From NCBI GenBank assembly GCA_964434575.1, contig CAYSWB010000031.1, positions 1 through 13,027 of the forward strand: 13,027 nt of DNA. Direction: 5' to 3'. The translations under genes were made by a program, and so were the position numbers. Source of the stretch: DAORHV01 sp964434575 (GTDB lineage Bacteria; Patescibacteriota; Gracilibacteria; Peribacterales; Peribacteraceae). Below are positions 1-8,463 of the stretch, in pieces (the first letter of the stretch is position 1; every line of letters starts with the position of its first letter). Under the pieces are notes generated by a model. It did not search any database. It worked only from the letters and a program-made list of their open reading frames with translations, and was not told the DNA's origin.

Positions 1-613
<613 letters not shown>

Positions 614-615
614 CC

Positions 616-1038
616 ATGCACGCAGAACTCATCACCTCCGAAGGCAGCGCGTTCAGCGGCGAAGCGACCTCGGTCACGCTGCCCAGCGGCATGGGCGAGA
701 TCACGGTGCTGAAAAACCACATCCCGCTGCTCAGCACCATCGAGCCCGGCACGGTGATCATCCGCACCGGCGAGGGCGAACACCTGTTCGCGGTCTCGCG
801 CGGGGTGGTGCAGGTGGGGCAGACCGGCTTGATGATCCTGTCCGATATCGCCGACCGCGCCGAGAGCCTGGAGGAAGACGCCATCGAGCTGGCCCGCAAG
901 CGCGCCGAGGAACTGCGCAACGCCCGCCGCACGGACTCCGAGGAATTCGCCGACGCCACCGCCACGCTGGAGCGCGAGATGGCCCGCCTGATGTCCATCC
1001 GCCGCCTCCGTTCTTCTTCCCGCCGCACATCCGTCTAA
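616..1038 (+). CDS. atpC: F1Fo ATP synthase subunit epsilon
   Basis: The 140-residue epsilon subunit of the central stalk couples gamma to the c-ring and can inhibit ATP hydrolysis. The N-terminal beta-sandwich is recognised by LPSGMGEITVLKNHIPLLS at about residues 22-40, equivalent to the usual GEFGVLPxHAPLL. It is followed by the Gly-rich end of the sandwich (SRGVVQVGQTGLMILSD) and the C-terminal helical hairpin beginning SDIADRAESLEED, rich in Ala, Glu and Arg. Length is normal for the family. The ATG lies 2 bases after the atpD stop with no Shine-Dalgarno upstream, so translation is probably coupled to atpD. The C-terminus ends in an Arg/Ser-rich stretch (RRLRSSSRRTSV) longer than in many homologues. 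Confidence 0.95.
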   Translation: MHAELITSEGSAFSGEATSVTLPSGMGEITVLKNHIPLLSTIEPGTVIIRTGEGEHLFAVSRGVVQVGQTGLMILSDIADRAESLEEDAIELARKRAEELRNARRTDSEEFADATATLEREMARLMSIRRLRSSSRRTSV

Positions 1039-1047
1039 CCAGCCACC

Positions 1048-1425
1048 ATGAAGAAAAGCATGTTCCACTCCACCGACGGCACCGAAATCCCCGTGGTAAA
1101 AGACGTCGATCCGAAAGAGAGCACGCTGCTCGGCATCGGCTTCGCCTGGGAACTGGGCTACACCATCGCGGTGCCGGCCATCCTGTTCGGCATCGGAGGA
1201 GGATTCCTCGACAAGATGTGGGGGACCAAGCCCCTCATGCTGTTCGTCGGCATCCTGCTGGCGTTCGTCTGCTCGGCCATCATCGTCACCCGCCGCCTGC
1301 GCGATATCATGCGCCGCCTGCCCAAGGTGGTGCCGAAGGTGAAGAAGAAGGAAGAGCTGCTGGACGAAGAAGCCGAAATCGAACAGAAGGCGCTGCATGA
1401 TCTCTTCCGCCCGCCCTCCGCATGA
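1048..1425 (+). CDS. AtpZ/AtpI-family membrane protein of the atp operon
   Basis: This 125-residue protein has two predicted membrane helices (about residues 28-54 and 62-81). Between them is the pattern GGGFLDKMWGTKP, which matches the glycine-rich hairpin of the AtpZ/ATPase_gene1 family (GxxLDxxxGTxP). Members are encoded in many atp operons between regulatory signals and atpB; roles proposed for this group are Mg2+ handling or help in c-ring assembly. The second helix is followed by a basic patch (VTRRLRDIMRR) and a Lys/Glu-rich cytoplasmic tail. It lies between atpC and atpB, 9 bases after the atpC stop. Its TGA overlaps the atpB ATG as ATGA, a typical coupling arrangement. Family membership is fairly sure; whether to call it atpZ, atpI or atpQ cannot be decided from sequence alone. 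Confidence 0.85.
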   Translation: MKKSMFHSTDGTEIPVVKDVDPKESTLLGIGFAWELGYTIAVPAILFGIGGGFLDKMWGTKPLMLFVGILLAFVCSAIIVTRRLRDIMRRLPKVVPKVKKKEELLDEEAEIEQKALHDLFRPPSA

Positions 1426-2228
1426 TCGCCATTTCGCTCGCATCGGAAGTCGTCGGACACGTCGGCCCTCTGGCGATCCGCAACACCATGCTGATGTCCT
1501 GGCTGGCGGTACTGGCGCTGCTCGGCGGCGCGTTGTTCGTCCACGGCCGCGGCTACAGGCTGATCCCCGGCCGCCTGCAGGCCGCCGTGGAATTGGTGGT
1601 GATGGGCCTGTACGACCTCTTCGCGTCCGTGCTGCATGACGACCGGCTGGCGCGCCGCTTCTTCCCGATGCTGGCGACCATGCTGATCTTCATCGTGGCA
1701 GGCAACTGGATGGGCATCCTGCCCGGCGTCGGCAGCATCACGATCCAAGGCATGCACGCCGGCCACGCAGCCGCCATCCCGCTGTTCCGCTCCATGAACG
1801 CCGACGTGAACATGACGCTGGCGATCGCGCTCACGGCCATGGCCGCGGTGCAGGTGTTCGGCATGCTGGAATTGGGAGCCGGAGCATATGCCGGCAAATT
1901 TTTCGTCCCGCCGTGGAAGAACCCGGTCGGCACGTTCGTCGGTTTCCTGGAAATCATCTCGGAGCTCTCGCGCGTCATCTCCTTCACCTTCCGTCTGTTC
2001 GGCAACATCTTCGCCGGCGAAGTGCTGCTCATCGTCATCTCGTACCTGGTGCCGTACCTGGCGCCGGTGCCGTTCCTCGGCATGGAGCTGTTCGTGGGCC
2101 TCATCCAAGGCCTGGTGTTCGCGCTCCTCACCACCGTGTTCCTGAAGATCGCCGTCACGCACCACGACGCGCCGCATGACGACGACCACGACAAGGCGCC
2201 CGCGCCCCAGACTCCCGCCATGGCATAA
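1422..2228 (+). CDS. atpB: F1Fo ATP synthase subunit a
   Basis: Stator subunit a of the membrane Fo sector forms the ion half-channels against the c-ring. The 268 residues contain several hydrophobic helices. The hallmark segment SFTFRLFGNIFAGE has the essential Arg at residue 191 (Arg210 in E. coli), and LIQGLVFALLT carries the conserved Gln at 229 in the last helix. The start is the ATG overlapping the previous stop by 4 bases (ATGA). The C-terminus continues about 23 residues beyond the last helix as a His/Asp-rich tail (THHDAPHDDDHDKAP) that is not part of the usual core and could bind metal. The next gene, atpE, follows after a 30-base pyrimidine-rich gap. Confidence 0.96.
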   Translation: MIAISLASEVVGHVGPLAIRNTMLMSWLAVLALLGGALFVHGRGYRLIPGRLQAAVELVVMGLYDLFASVLHDDRLARRFFPMLATMLIFIVAGNWMGILPGVGSITIQGMHAGHAAAIPLFRSMNADVNMTLAIALTAMAAVQVFGMLELGAGAYAGKFFVPPWKNPVGTFVGFLEIISELSRVISFTFRLFGNIFAGEVLLIVISYLVPYLAPVPFLGMELFVGLIQGLVFALLTTVFLKIAVTHHDAPHDDDHDKAPAPQTPAMA

Positions 2229-2258
2229 ATCCTTCTTACCCTTTTCCTCCCCTTCTCT
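2229..2258 (+). promoter_or_regulatory. Pyrimidine tract in place of a ribosome binding site before atpE
   Basis: The 30-base gap between atpB and atpE is C and T from 2230 on, except for one A. It contains no purine-rich Shine-Dalgarno sequence. A similar C/T-rich gap (2530-2558) precedes atpF, and a shorter one (3476-3497) precedes atpA. These may be the translation-initiation context in this organism, for example a ribosomal protein S1-type binding site, but that role is inferred. Confidence 0.45.
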
Positions 2259-2528
2259 ATGGACGCTCCTACCGCCGCACAGGCAGCCGGCACAGCAGTC
2301 AGTCTGCTCGGCGACAAGAACCTGCCCGTCGCCATCACCATCGGCTTCGGCTCGCTGGGCCCCGCCATCGCCATCGGTTTCATCGGCGCCAAGGCCGTGG
2401 AAGCCATCGGCCGCAACCCGGAAGCCGGCGCCCGCATCCAGACCTTCGCCATCCTTTCGATCGCCTTCGCCGAAGCCATCGCCATCTACGGACTGGTCAT
2501 CGCCCTGATCATGAAGTTCGTCTCGTAA
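2259..2528 (+). CDS. atpE: F1Fo ATP synthase subunit c
   Basis: This 89-residue proteolipid has two membrane helices (about residues 24-48 and 62-86) forming the rotor ring of Fo. Helix 1 is Gly/Ala-rich (GSLGPAIAIGFIGAKAVEA). The polar loop is GRNPEA at 51-56, and the ion-carrying carboxylate is Glu72 in AFAEAIAIYGLVIAL. Compared with the Na+-binding c subunit of Ilyobacter, the helix-1 Gln is replaced by Ile39 and the Glu-Ser-Thr triad reads Glu-Ala-Ile, while the Tyr (Y77) is kept. This points to protons rather than Na+ as the coupling ion. It follows atpB and precedes atpF, each time across a short pyrimidine-rich gap. Length is slightly above the usual 70-85. Confidence 0.96.
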   Translation: MDAPTAAQAAGTAVSLLGDKNLPVAITIGFGSLGPAIAIGFIGAKAVEAIGRNPEAGARIQTFAILSIAFAEAIAIYGLVIALIMKFVS

Positions 2529-2561
2529 GCCTCCTCCCTCACCCCTTTTTCCTCCGCCATC

Positions 2562-3071
2562 ATGACGGAACTGGTCAACGCCCTCGGCATCGACATCTAC
2601 GCACTGCTCGCGCAGGTCGTGAACTTCGGGATCCTGACGTTCCTGCTCGCGAAGTTCGTGTACAAGCCGGTGCTCCGCATCATCGACGAACGCCGCGCGA
2701 CCATTTCCAAATCGCTGGAAGACGCGCGTGAAATCGCCCGCCGCAAGGAACTCCTGGATAAGGAACGCGCCGACGTCCTGCGCAAGGCCGACACCGAGGC
2801 CGGCACCCTGCTGGAGCGCGCCAAGAGCGAAGCCGAGGCCATCCGCGCCGAAATCGAAAAGGAGGCCCGCGCGCATGCCAAGCAGATCGTCGCCAAGGGC
2901 ATGCAGCAACTGGAGAACGACCGCGTGAAGATGATGGCGAGCATCCAGACCAAGCTCGCGCACGCCATCGTGCAATCGGCCGAAAAAATCCTGCGCCGCG
3001 AGTTCTCCAAGGAAGACCAGCAGCAGTTCGAGAACGAATTGAAGGAAAACCTTCCCGCCATCCTGAAATAA
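2562..3071 (+). CDS. atpF: F1Fo ATP synthase subunit b
   Basis: Peripheral-stalk subunit b, 169 residues. A single N-terminal membrane helix (about residues 12-33, QVVNFGILTFLLAKFVYKPV) is followed by the usual basic junction and a long charged, Ala/Glu/Arg-rich amphipathic helix that dimerises and reaches up to delta and alpha. Length is typical. The start at 2562 gives a canonical short periplasmic N-terminus before the helix. It is preceded by a C/T-rich gap (2530-2558) with no Shine-Dalgarno. The TAA overlaps the atpH ATG by one base (TAATG), so delta is probably translated by termination-reinitiation. Confidence 0.95.
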   Translation: MTELVNALGIDIYALLAQVVNFGILTFLLAKFVYKPVLRIIDERRATISKSLEDAREIARRKELLDKERADVLRKADTEAGTLLERAKSEAEAIRAEIEKEARAHAKQIVAKGMQQLENDRVKMMASIQTKLAHAIVQSAEKILRREFSKEDQQQFENELKENLPAILK

Positions 3072-3475
3072 TGCGCACCCGCCCCATCGACATCGCGCGC
3101 GCCTTGGTGGACCACGCCGAGAAAGAGCCGGCCACCCTGGACGACGCGTGCGCCGGCGCGTTGGTGCTGCTGAAGCGCATTGCGCCGGGCTACTCCAAGC
3201 GCGTATTCCTGAAAACCGTGGAGCGCGAGATGAAGCGCCGCGGCGACCGCTCGTCGGGCATGATCATCGTCCCGCGCGACAACACGCTGACGTCCGAATA
3301 CGTCGGCGCTGCGGTGGCCAAAGCCACCGGCAAGCAGGTCAGCCTGGGGCGCAAAGTCGACCCCGACATCATCGGCGGCGCGGTCGTCTTAGTGGACCAC
3401 CACCGCATCGACGCCAGCGTGCAGGGCGCGCTGCAGGAACTCCTGCGCACCTTCCTTGAACCGCTGAACGACTGA
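3071..3475 (+). CDS. atpH: F1Fo ATP synthase subunit delta, short form
   Basis: The delta subunit joins the b stalk to the top of the alpha3beta3 hexamer. The C-terminal part is clear: GKQVSLGRKVDPDIIGGAV, then IDASVQGALQELL, equivalent to the family's KVDPxLIGGxxxxxxxxxIDxSVxxxLxxL. At 134 residues it is about 40-45 shorter than typical delta (about 175-180), and the missing part is in the N-terminal helical domain. No in-frame start further upstream is evident because the gene begins inside the atpF stop (TAATG). The shortening therefore appears real rather than a start-choice error. Position between atpF and atpA is canonical. Family assignment rests mainly on the C-terminal domain and context. 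Confidence 0.88.
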   Translation: MRTRPIDIARALVDHAEKEPATLDDACAGALVLLKRIAPGYSKRVFLKTVEREMKRRGDRSSGMIIVPRDNTLTSEYVGAAVAKATGKQVSLGRKVDPDIIGGAVVLVDHHRIDASVQGALQELLRTFLEPLND

Positions 3476-3497
3476 TCCCACTTTTCCGCACTCTCCC

Positions 3498-5030
<1,533 letters not shown>

Positions 5031-5033
5031 CGC

Positions 5034-5969
5034 ATGGCCCGCAGCCTCCGCGATATCCGGCGCAAGATGAAGGCGATCAAATCGACGCGCCAGGTCACCA
5101 AAGCCATGGAGCTGGTGGCCGCCTCCAAGATGCGCAAGGCGGTCGCCCACGCCCAGGCGCTGCGCCGCTACGCGCTGTACGCGTGGGACATCCTGCTGTC
5201 GGTGGGGCGCTCGCACGCGCAGGGGCATCCGTTCCTGCTGCAGCGCAAGGTGAAGAACGTGCTGGCGATCGTCTTCACGTCCGACCGCGGACTGTGCGGC
5301 CCGCTGAACATCCAGCTGATGCGCGCGCTGAACCAGTACATCAAGGGGCTGAAAGGACTGAAGTCGTTCGAGAAGATCGAGTTCATCACCGTGGGCCGCA
5401 AAGGCCACCAGATGCTCACGCGCCAGAAGCACAACGTCATCGCCACGTTCCCGTCGCTGTCCAACCACCCCACCATCAAGGACGCCGCGCCCATCACGGA
5501 TTTGGCCATCCAGGAGTTCCAAAAAGGCACCTACGACCACGTCGTGCTGGCCTACACGGACTTCATCTCGCCCATGATCCAGCAGCCCGCCGTGAAGGTG
5601 CTGCTGCCGTTCTCGCCCAGCGAGGTGCGCGACGTGCTGCAGAGCCTGCAGGAAACGCGTCGCAAGACCAAAGAAGAGAAGGAGATGCACCACATGGACA
5701 TGGGCAAGGTGCCCGAATACATCTTCGAGCCGTCCCCCACCGAAGTGCTCGACATCATTTTGCCCAAGCTCACGAAGACGCAGGTGTTCCAGTCGGTACT
5801 GGAATCCGTGGCGTCGGAACACTCTGCACGCATGGTTGCCATGCGCAACGCGTCGGACGCCGCCAGCGACCTGATGGGCGACCTGACGATGACCTACAAC
5901 TCCACGCGGCAGGCCAACATCACGGCAGAGCTTGCCGAGCTGTCGGCGGCCAAAGCGGCGCTGGACTGA
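5034..5969 (+). CDS. atpG: F1Fo ATP synthase subunit gamma
   Basis: The 311-residue gamma subunit is the rotating central shaft. The N-terminal coiled-coil strand begins ARSLRDIRRKMKAIKSTRQVTKAMELVAASKMRKA, typical of the family. TSDRGLCGPLN marks the Rossmann-like middle domain, and the C-terminal coiled-coil contains SEHSARMVAMRNASDAA and YNSTRQANIT. It is about 20-25 residues longer than E. coli gamma (287). The extra length is a charged stretch around residues 204-222 (QETRRKTKEEKEMHHMDMG) before the conserved FEPSPTEVLD. It is the last gene of the operon here, where atpD and atpC would normally follow. Its stop is separated by one base from the stop of the convergent pyrophosphatase gene. 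Confidence 0.96.
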   Translation: MARSLRDIRRKMKAIKSTRQVTKAMELVAASKMRKAVAHAQALRRYALYAWDILLSVGRSHAQGHPFLLQRKVKNVLAIVFTSDRGLCGPLNIQLMRALNQYIKGLKGLKSFEKIEFITVGRKGHQMLTRQKHNVIATFPSLSNHPTIKDAAPITDLAIQEFQKGTYDHVVLAYTDFISPMIQQPAVKVLLPFSPSEVRDVLQSLQETRRKTKEEKEMHHMDMGKVPEYIFEPSPTEVLDIILPKLTKTQVFQSVLESVASEHSARMVAMRNASDAASDLMGDLTMTYNSTRQANITAELAELSAAKAALD

Positions 5970-5970
5970 C

Positions 5971-6486
5971 CTACTTTTTGAAGTTCTTCACCGACTTCTC
6001 CACGACGGCGTACGCGTCCTTGGCATCCTTCCAGTCCAGGATCTCGACCTTCTTTTTCTCGAGGTCCTTGTACGTGCGGAAGAAGTGCGCGATCTCCTCG
6101 AGGACGTGGGGGGCGACGTCCTTGATGGAGTTCATGTGCTTGAAGCGAGGGTCACAGGTCGGGACGCACAGCAGCTTCTCGTCCCCTTCGCCGCCGTCGA
6201 TCATGCCCAGGTAGCCAAGCACCTTGGCCTCGACGAGCGTGCCGGGGAAGGTGGGATTGGTCACCAGCACCAGCGCGTCCAGCGGGTCGCCGTCGTCTCC
6301 CAGCGTGCCAGGAATGTAGCCGTAGTCAGCCGGGTAGAACATGGACGAGAACAGCACGCGGTCCAGCTTGATGAGCCCGGACTCGTGGTCGATCTCGTAC
6401 TTGTTGTTCGAGCCCTTCGGAATCTCGACGACGACGTTGACGATCTGGGGGGCTTTCTTGCCCGGAGTGAGGTTGTGGATGGACAT
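5971..6486 (-). CDS. ppa: Inorganic pyrophosphatase, family I
   Basis: Soluble Mg2+-dependent enzyme hydrolysing PPi to two phosphates, which drives nucleotide, nucleic acid and aminoacyl-tRNA synthesis forward. With the start at 6486 the protein has 171 residues, and active-site residues fall on the E. coli numbering: Glu21, Lys29, Glu31, Arg43, Tyr55, the signature Asp65-Gly-Asp67-Pro-Leu-Asp70, Asp97, Asp102 and Lys104. A Tyr-Lys pair at 139-140 corresponds to 141-142. An upstream in-frame ATG at 6534 would add 16 unconserved residues and is not favoured. A TACACT hexamer lies 6 bases before the chosen start, compatible with a leaderless or nearly leaderless message. It ends one base from the atpG stop, tail to tail. 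Confidence 0.95.
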   Translation of the reverse strand: MSIHNLTPGKKAPQIVNVVVEIPKGSNNKYEIDHESGLIKLDRVLFSSMFYPADYGYIPGTLGDDGDPLDALVLVTNPTFPGTLVEAKVLGYLGMIDGGEGDEKLLCVPTCDPRFKHMNSIKDVAPHVLEEIAHFFRTYKDLEKKKVEILDWKDAKDAYAVVEKSVKNFKK

Positions 6487-6492
6487 GCGGCG

Positions 6493-6498
6493 AGTGTA
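6493..6498 (-). promoter_or_regulatory. Possible -10 element of ppa
   Basis: On the minus strand TACACT (4 of 6 matches to TATAAT) ends 6 bases before the ppa ATG, which would place transcription start at about the start codon. No good -35 hexamer is seen at 16-18 bases upstream (TGGCGG at 17), so the call is weak alone. It gains support from the same arrangement at the three other isolated genes in the window. Confidence 0.35.
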
Positions 6499-6527
6499 CG
6501 CAAAGGAACGGACCGCCGCCACTTCGT

Positions 6528-6586
6528 TTGACAATTACGGTAAATTCATTGGGATAACAACCCAGGACAGTCGATTTGGGTATACT
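6528..6586 (+). promoter_or_regulatory. Promoter region of the glutamine amidotransferase gene
   Basis: This is the AT-richer stretch between the divergent ppa and amidotransferase genes. A TATACT hexamer (6581-6586, 5 of 6 matches to the -10 consensus) ends 8 bases before the ATG at 6595, predicting a leader of only about 2 bases. A perfect TTGACA at 6528-6533 is too far from it to be its -35. That hexamer could pair with GATAAC (6553-6558) at a long 19-base spacing, giving an alternative leader of about 30 bases. Which is used cannot be told from sequence. Confidence 0.5.
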
Positions 6587-6594
6587 TCGCGCGC

Positions 6595-7395
6595 ATGACT
6601 GCCCCCAAAAAGAAAATCCTCGTTTCGGTCTCGATGAACGACCACAAGGACAAGAAGCGCCACGCCATCGTGTGCGGCAACTACGTCGATTGGCTGAAAA
6701 TCGGCTTCAAGAGCCATGACGTTTGGGCCGTGGACCCCGGCGACCGCAAGAAAGTCGTGCGCGCCGCGGAAGCGGGCGAAATCGCGGGCGCGGTGTTCAC
6801 CGGCGGCGTGGACGTGGATCCCAAGATGTACGGCGAGGAGCGCAGTTCCCATACCGGCAACCCCAACGTCCCCCGCGACCAGTTCGAGTCGATGATCTTC
6901 GATCTCGTACACGGCAAGGTCCCGTTGCTGGGGGTCTGCCGCGGCATGCAATTCGTGAACGTGAAGATGGGCGGCAAACTCAAGCAGCACGTGGAAGGCC
7001 ACGCGCGTGTCGCAAAGAACAAGGATTCGGTCCATAAGCTGACGCTGAAGAAAGACTCCCGCTTCGCCACCCTGTTCAAGACGCCGGTGGTGGAAGTAAA
7101 CAGCTCGCACCACCAGGTCGTGGACCCCAAGGCGCTCGGCAAGGGCCTGCGCGTTGCCGGCACCGCCAAAGTGGAAGGGTCGTCCGAAGTGGTCGAAGCG
7201 CTGGAAGGCACCGACAAACACTACGTGCTGCTGGTGCAGTGGCACCCCGAGCGCATGAAGAGTTCGCCGGTTTCCAAGCGGCTGCTGACCGATTTCGCCG
7301 AGGCCGTGACCGCCGCCGAGAAGCCCGTCGAAAAACCCAAGAAGGAAGAAAAGGGCAAGCCGACCAAGGCGAAAAAGGCGGCCAAGAAGAAGTAG
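6595..7395 (+). CDS. Class I glutamine amidotransferase-like hydrolase (peptidase C26 / PuuD type)
   Basis: This 266-residue cytoplasmic protein resembles gamma-glutamyl-GABA hydrolase and related C26 enzymes, which cleave gamma-glutamyl amide bonds. FTGGVDVDP (68-76) is the family's oxyanion-side motif. GVCRGMQ (113-119) carries the nucleophile Cys115, VNSSHHQ (168-174) follows, and QWHPE (215-219) supplies His217 and Glu219 of the triad. All catalytic residues are present. The last 25 or so residues are almost entirely Lys, Ala, Glu and Pro, like a histone H1 or nucleic-acid-binding tail; this is not part of the enzyme fold. The substrate is unknown: no polyamine genes are nearby, so PuuD function should not be assumed. 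It sits alone, with ppa divergent and a small gene convergent. Confidence 0.85.
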   Translation: MTAPKKKILVSVSMNDHKDKKRHAIVCGNYVDWLKIGFKSHDVWAVDPGDRKKVVRAAEAGEIAGAVFTGGVDVDPKMYGEERSSHTGNPNVPRDQFESMIFDLVHGKVPLLGVCRGMQFVNVKMGGKLKQHVEGHARVAKNKDSVHKLTLKKDSRFATLFKTPVVEVNSSHHQVVDPKALGKGLRVAGTAKVEGSSEVVEALEGTDKHYVLLVQWHPERMKSSPVSKRLLTDFAEAVTAAEKPVEKPKKEEKGKPTKAKKAAKKK

Positions 7396-7418
7396 GCCGC
7401 CCGTTCGCCTGCCTGTGC

Positions 7419-7634
7419 TTAGCGGATTTCGTCTTCGGTGCCGTAGATGCTGCTCGCGGCGGCGGCGACGTCTTTCACGGAGTATCCCCGACCGGCGATG
7501 ACCTGCATGGCGGCCATGCGGCCGTCACGGGTCATGGCTTCGTGGAAGGCTGCGATGACATGCTGGGGGATACCCCGTTGCACGACGGTTTCGGCGGGAG
7601 CATCGATGACGACGGACGAGCGGACGGTGTTCAT
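7419..7634 (-). CDS. Hypothetical protein, 71 residues
   Basis: Not recognised. The ATG at 7634 gives a 71-residue protein with sequence MNTVRSSVVIDAPAETVVQR at the start and EDEIR at the end. It is Ala/Val-rich, mildly acidic at the C-terminus, and has no membrane segment, cysteine or obvious motif; a helical soluble fold is likely. An upstream in-frame ATG at 7712 would add 26 low-complexity residues (Pro/Phe/Ser) that read through the repeated leader element, so the shorter form is preferred. The 20 bases before the start are nearly pure pyrimidine on this strand. It lies downstream of the cysteine-cluster gene on the same strand across a 130-base gap that contains a terminator-like hairpin. 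Coding status is probable rather than certain. Confidence 0.55.
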   Translation of the reverse strand: MNTVRSSVVIDAPAETVVQRGIPQHVIAAFHEAMTRDGRMAAMQVIAGRGYSVKDVAAAASSIYGTEDEIR

Positions 7635-7654
7635 GGTGAGGGAGGGAAACGGAA

Positions 7655-7745
7655 ATGGAAAAAGACTTCCTGCGGCTGGGGAAGGGAACTCTGCGCCAAG
7701 GCAGCCAGTCACCTTCCCGCCCTAAGCGAGAGAAGAAGCAGGCCG
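7655..7745 (-). repeat. Leader-associated repeat element, copy 1
   Basis: The core at 7701-7745 matches 8526-8570 at 39 of 45 positions without gaps. Weaker similarity (a shared TGGAAA, a CTTCC..GGAAG inverted repeat and CTCTG) extends to 7655 and 8463 with some length differences. In the core the minus strand can fold as CTTCTC(TC)GC pairing with GCGGGAAG (7713-7735). Both stem arms are identical in the two copies, and two of the six differences fall in the 5-base loop. It sits upstream of the 71-residue gene and downstream of the cysteine-cluster gene. It could be a small dispersed (REP-like) element or a shared regulatory leader. Confidence 0.6.
7659..7684 (-). terminator. Terminator-like hairpin with T tract
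   Basis: On the minus strand CTTCC (7684-7680) and GGAAG (7670-7666) form a 5-bp stem with a 9-base loop, followed at once by TCTTTTT (7665-7659). This fits a weak intrinsic terminator for the cysteine-cluster gene ending at 7765. It also lies about 25 bases before the start of the 71-residue gene, so it could act as an attenuator in that gene's leader. The stem is short, so confidence is limited. Confidence 0.4.
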
Positions 7746-7764
7746 GAAAGGACGCGGAAAGCCA

Positions 7765-8463
7765 TCATGGTCCGGATCGCTCGAAACGCTCGACGGCGCG
7801 GGCATACGGGCCGCGGCCGTTCCACACGTACCCCTCGAAGAACTGGTGGTACAAATCCGGCGACGCGACCCATAACTCGCGGTCCAGCCGGAAATACGAC
7901 GGAGTCTGGCCGCTGAACATCTGGCGGAACATGGCGCCGATGCCCAGCAAGTCGAAGACATGCACGGGGCATTGCCCCAGCTGCAGCAGGTAGTGGCGGG
8001 CGACGCTCACGGCTTCGGTCTGGCTGACTTCGCGCCGGAAGCCCGCCAGCAGTTGCTGGCGCGTCAGATCGGCGATCATCTCGGCGGTGCGCGCGTCGTA
8101 CGGTTTCTCGACGGTGCGCTCGGTCTGCACCGTCAGCTGCAGGATGCCGTTTCCTCCGCCGGTCCAGTCCGCGCAATCGGCCAGTCGCGGATCGCCGCCC
8201 TGCACGTGCTTGTACAACGCGCACATGTACTGGCCGCGCGCGTTGCGTACCAGCTGCGGGCACATCTGCCCGGCCGCCTTGCGCATGGGCACGGATTCGA
8301 CGTCGCCGCGCTTGCTGGGAACCGTGTTCTCCATGGTCACGCAGCACAAGCCGCAATTGGAGCACGAGCCCGCCGCGCACTGGTTCAGCGCGTCCGCGGC
8401 GAACGGTTCGCCGGGGGGAGAAACGATGGGTAAGGAATACAGGGCTTTCACGGGGAGATGCAT
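7765..8463 (-). CDS. Cysteine-cluster protein, YkgJ/UPF0153-like
   Basis: A 232-residue protein with eight cysteines in its first 100 residues: Cys29, Cys34, Cys37, Cys40-Cys41 (C-x4-C-x2-C-x2-CC), then Cys68 in MCPQL, Cys81 in MCALY and Cys97 in DCADW. This layout (CxxCxxCC, then CP-L, then C-x-Y, then a final Cys) is that of the YkgJ/UPF0153 family, annotated as a putative Zn- or Fe-S-binding domain with no established reaction. The C-terminal 130 residues are helical-looking and unassigned. No signal peptide is evident. The ATG at 8463 is preceded by CTTCTTTCC rather than a Shine-Dalgarno, and by copy 2 of the repeat element. Family assignment is fair; function is unknown. Confidence 0.72.
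   Translation of the reverse strand: MHLPVKALYSLPIVSPPGEPFAADALNQCAAGSCSNCGLCCVTMENTVPSKRGDVESVPMRKAAGQMCPQLVRNARGQYMCALYKHVQGGDPRLADCADWTGGGNGILQLTVQTERTVEKPYDARTAEMIADLTRQQLLAGFRREVSQTEAVSVARHYLLQLGQCPVHVFDLLGIGAMFRQMFSGQTPSYFRLDRELWVASPDLYHQFFEGYVWNGRGPYARAVERFERSGP

Noticed and set aside
1041..1050. GCCACCATG resembling a eukaryotic Kozak context before the AtpZ/I-like gene
   Set aside because: The gene and operon are bacterial; the match follows from GC-rich sequence and is not repeated at other starts.
1158..2975. 605-codon open frame on the minus strand across atpZ/I, atpB, atpE and atpF
   Set aside because: Antisense to four conserved genes; composition is His/Asp/Gln/Arg-rich as expected when GC-rich codons are read backwards.
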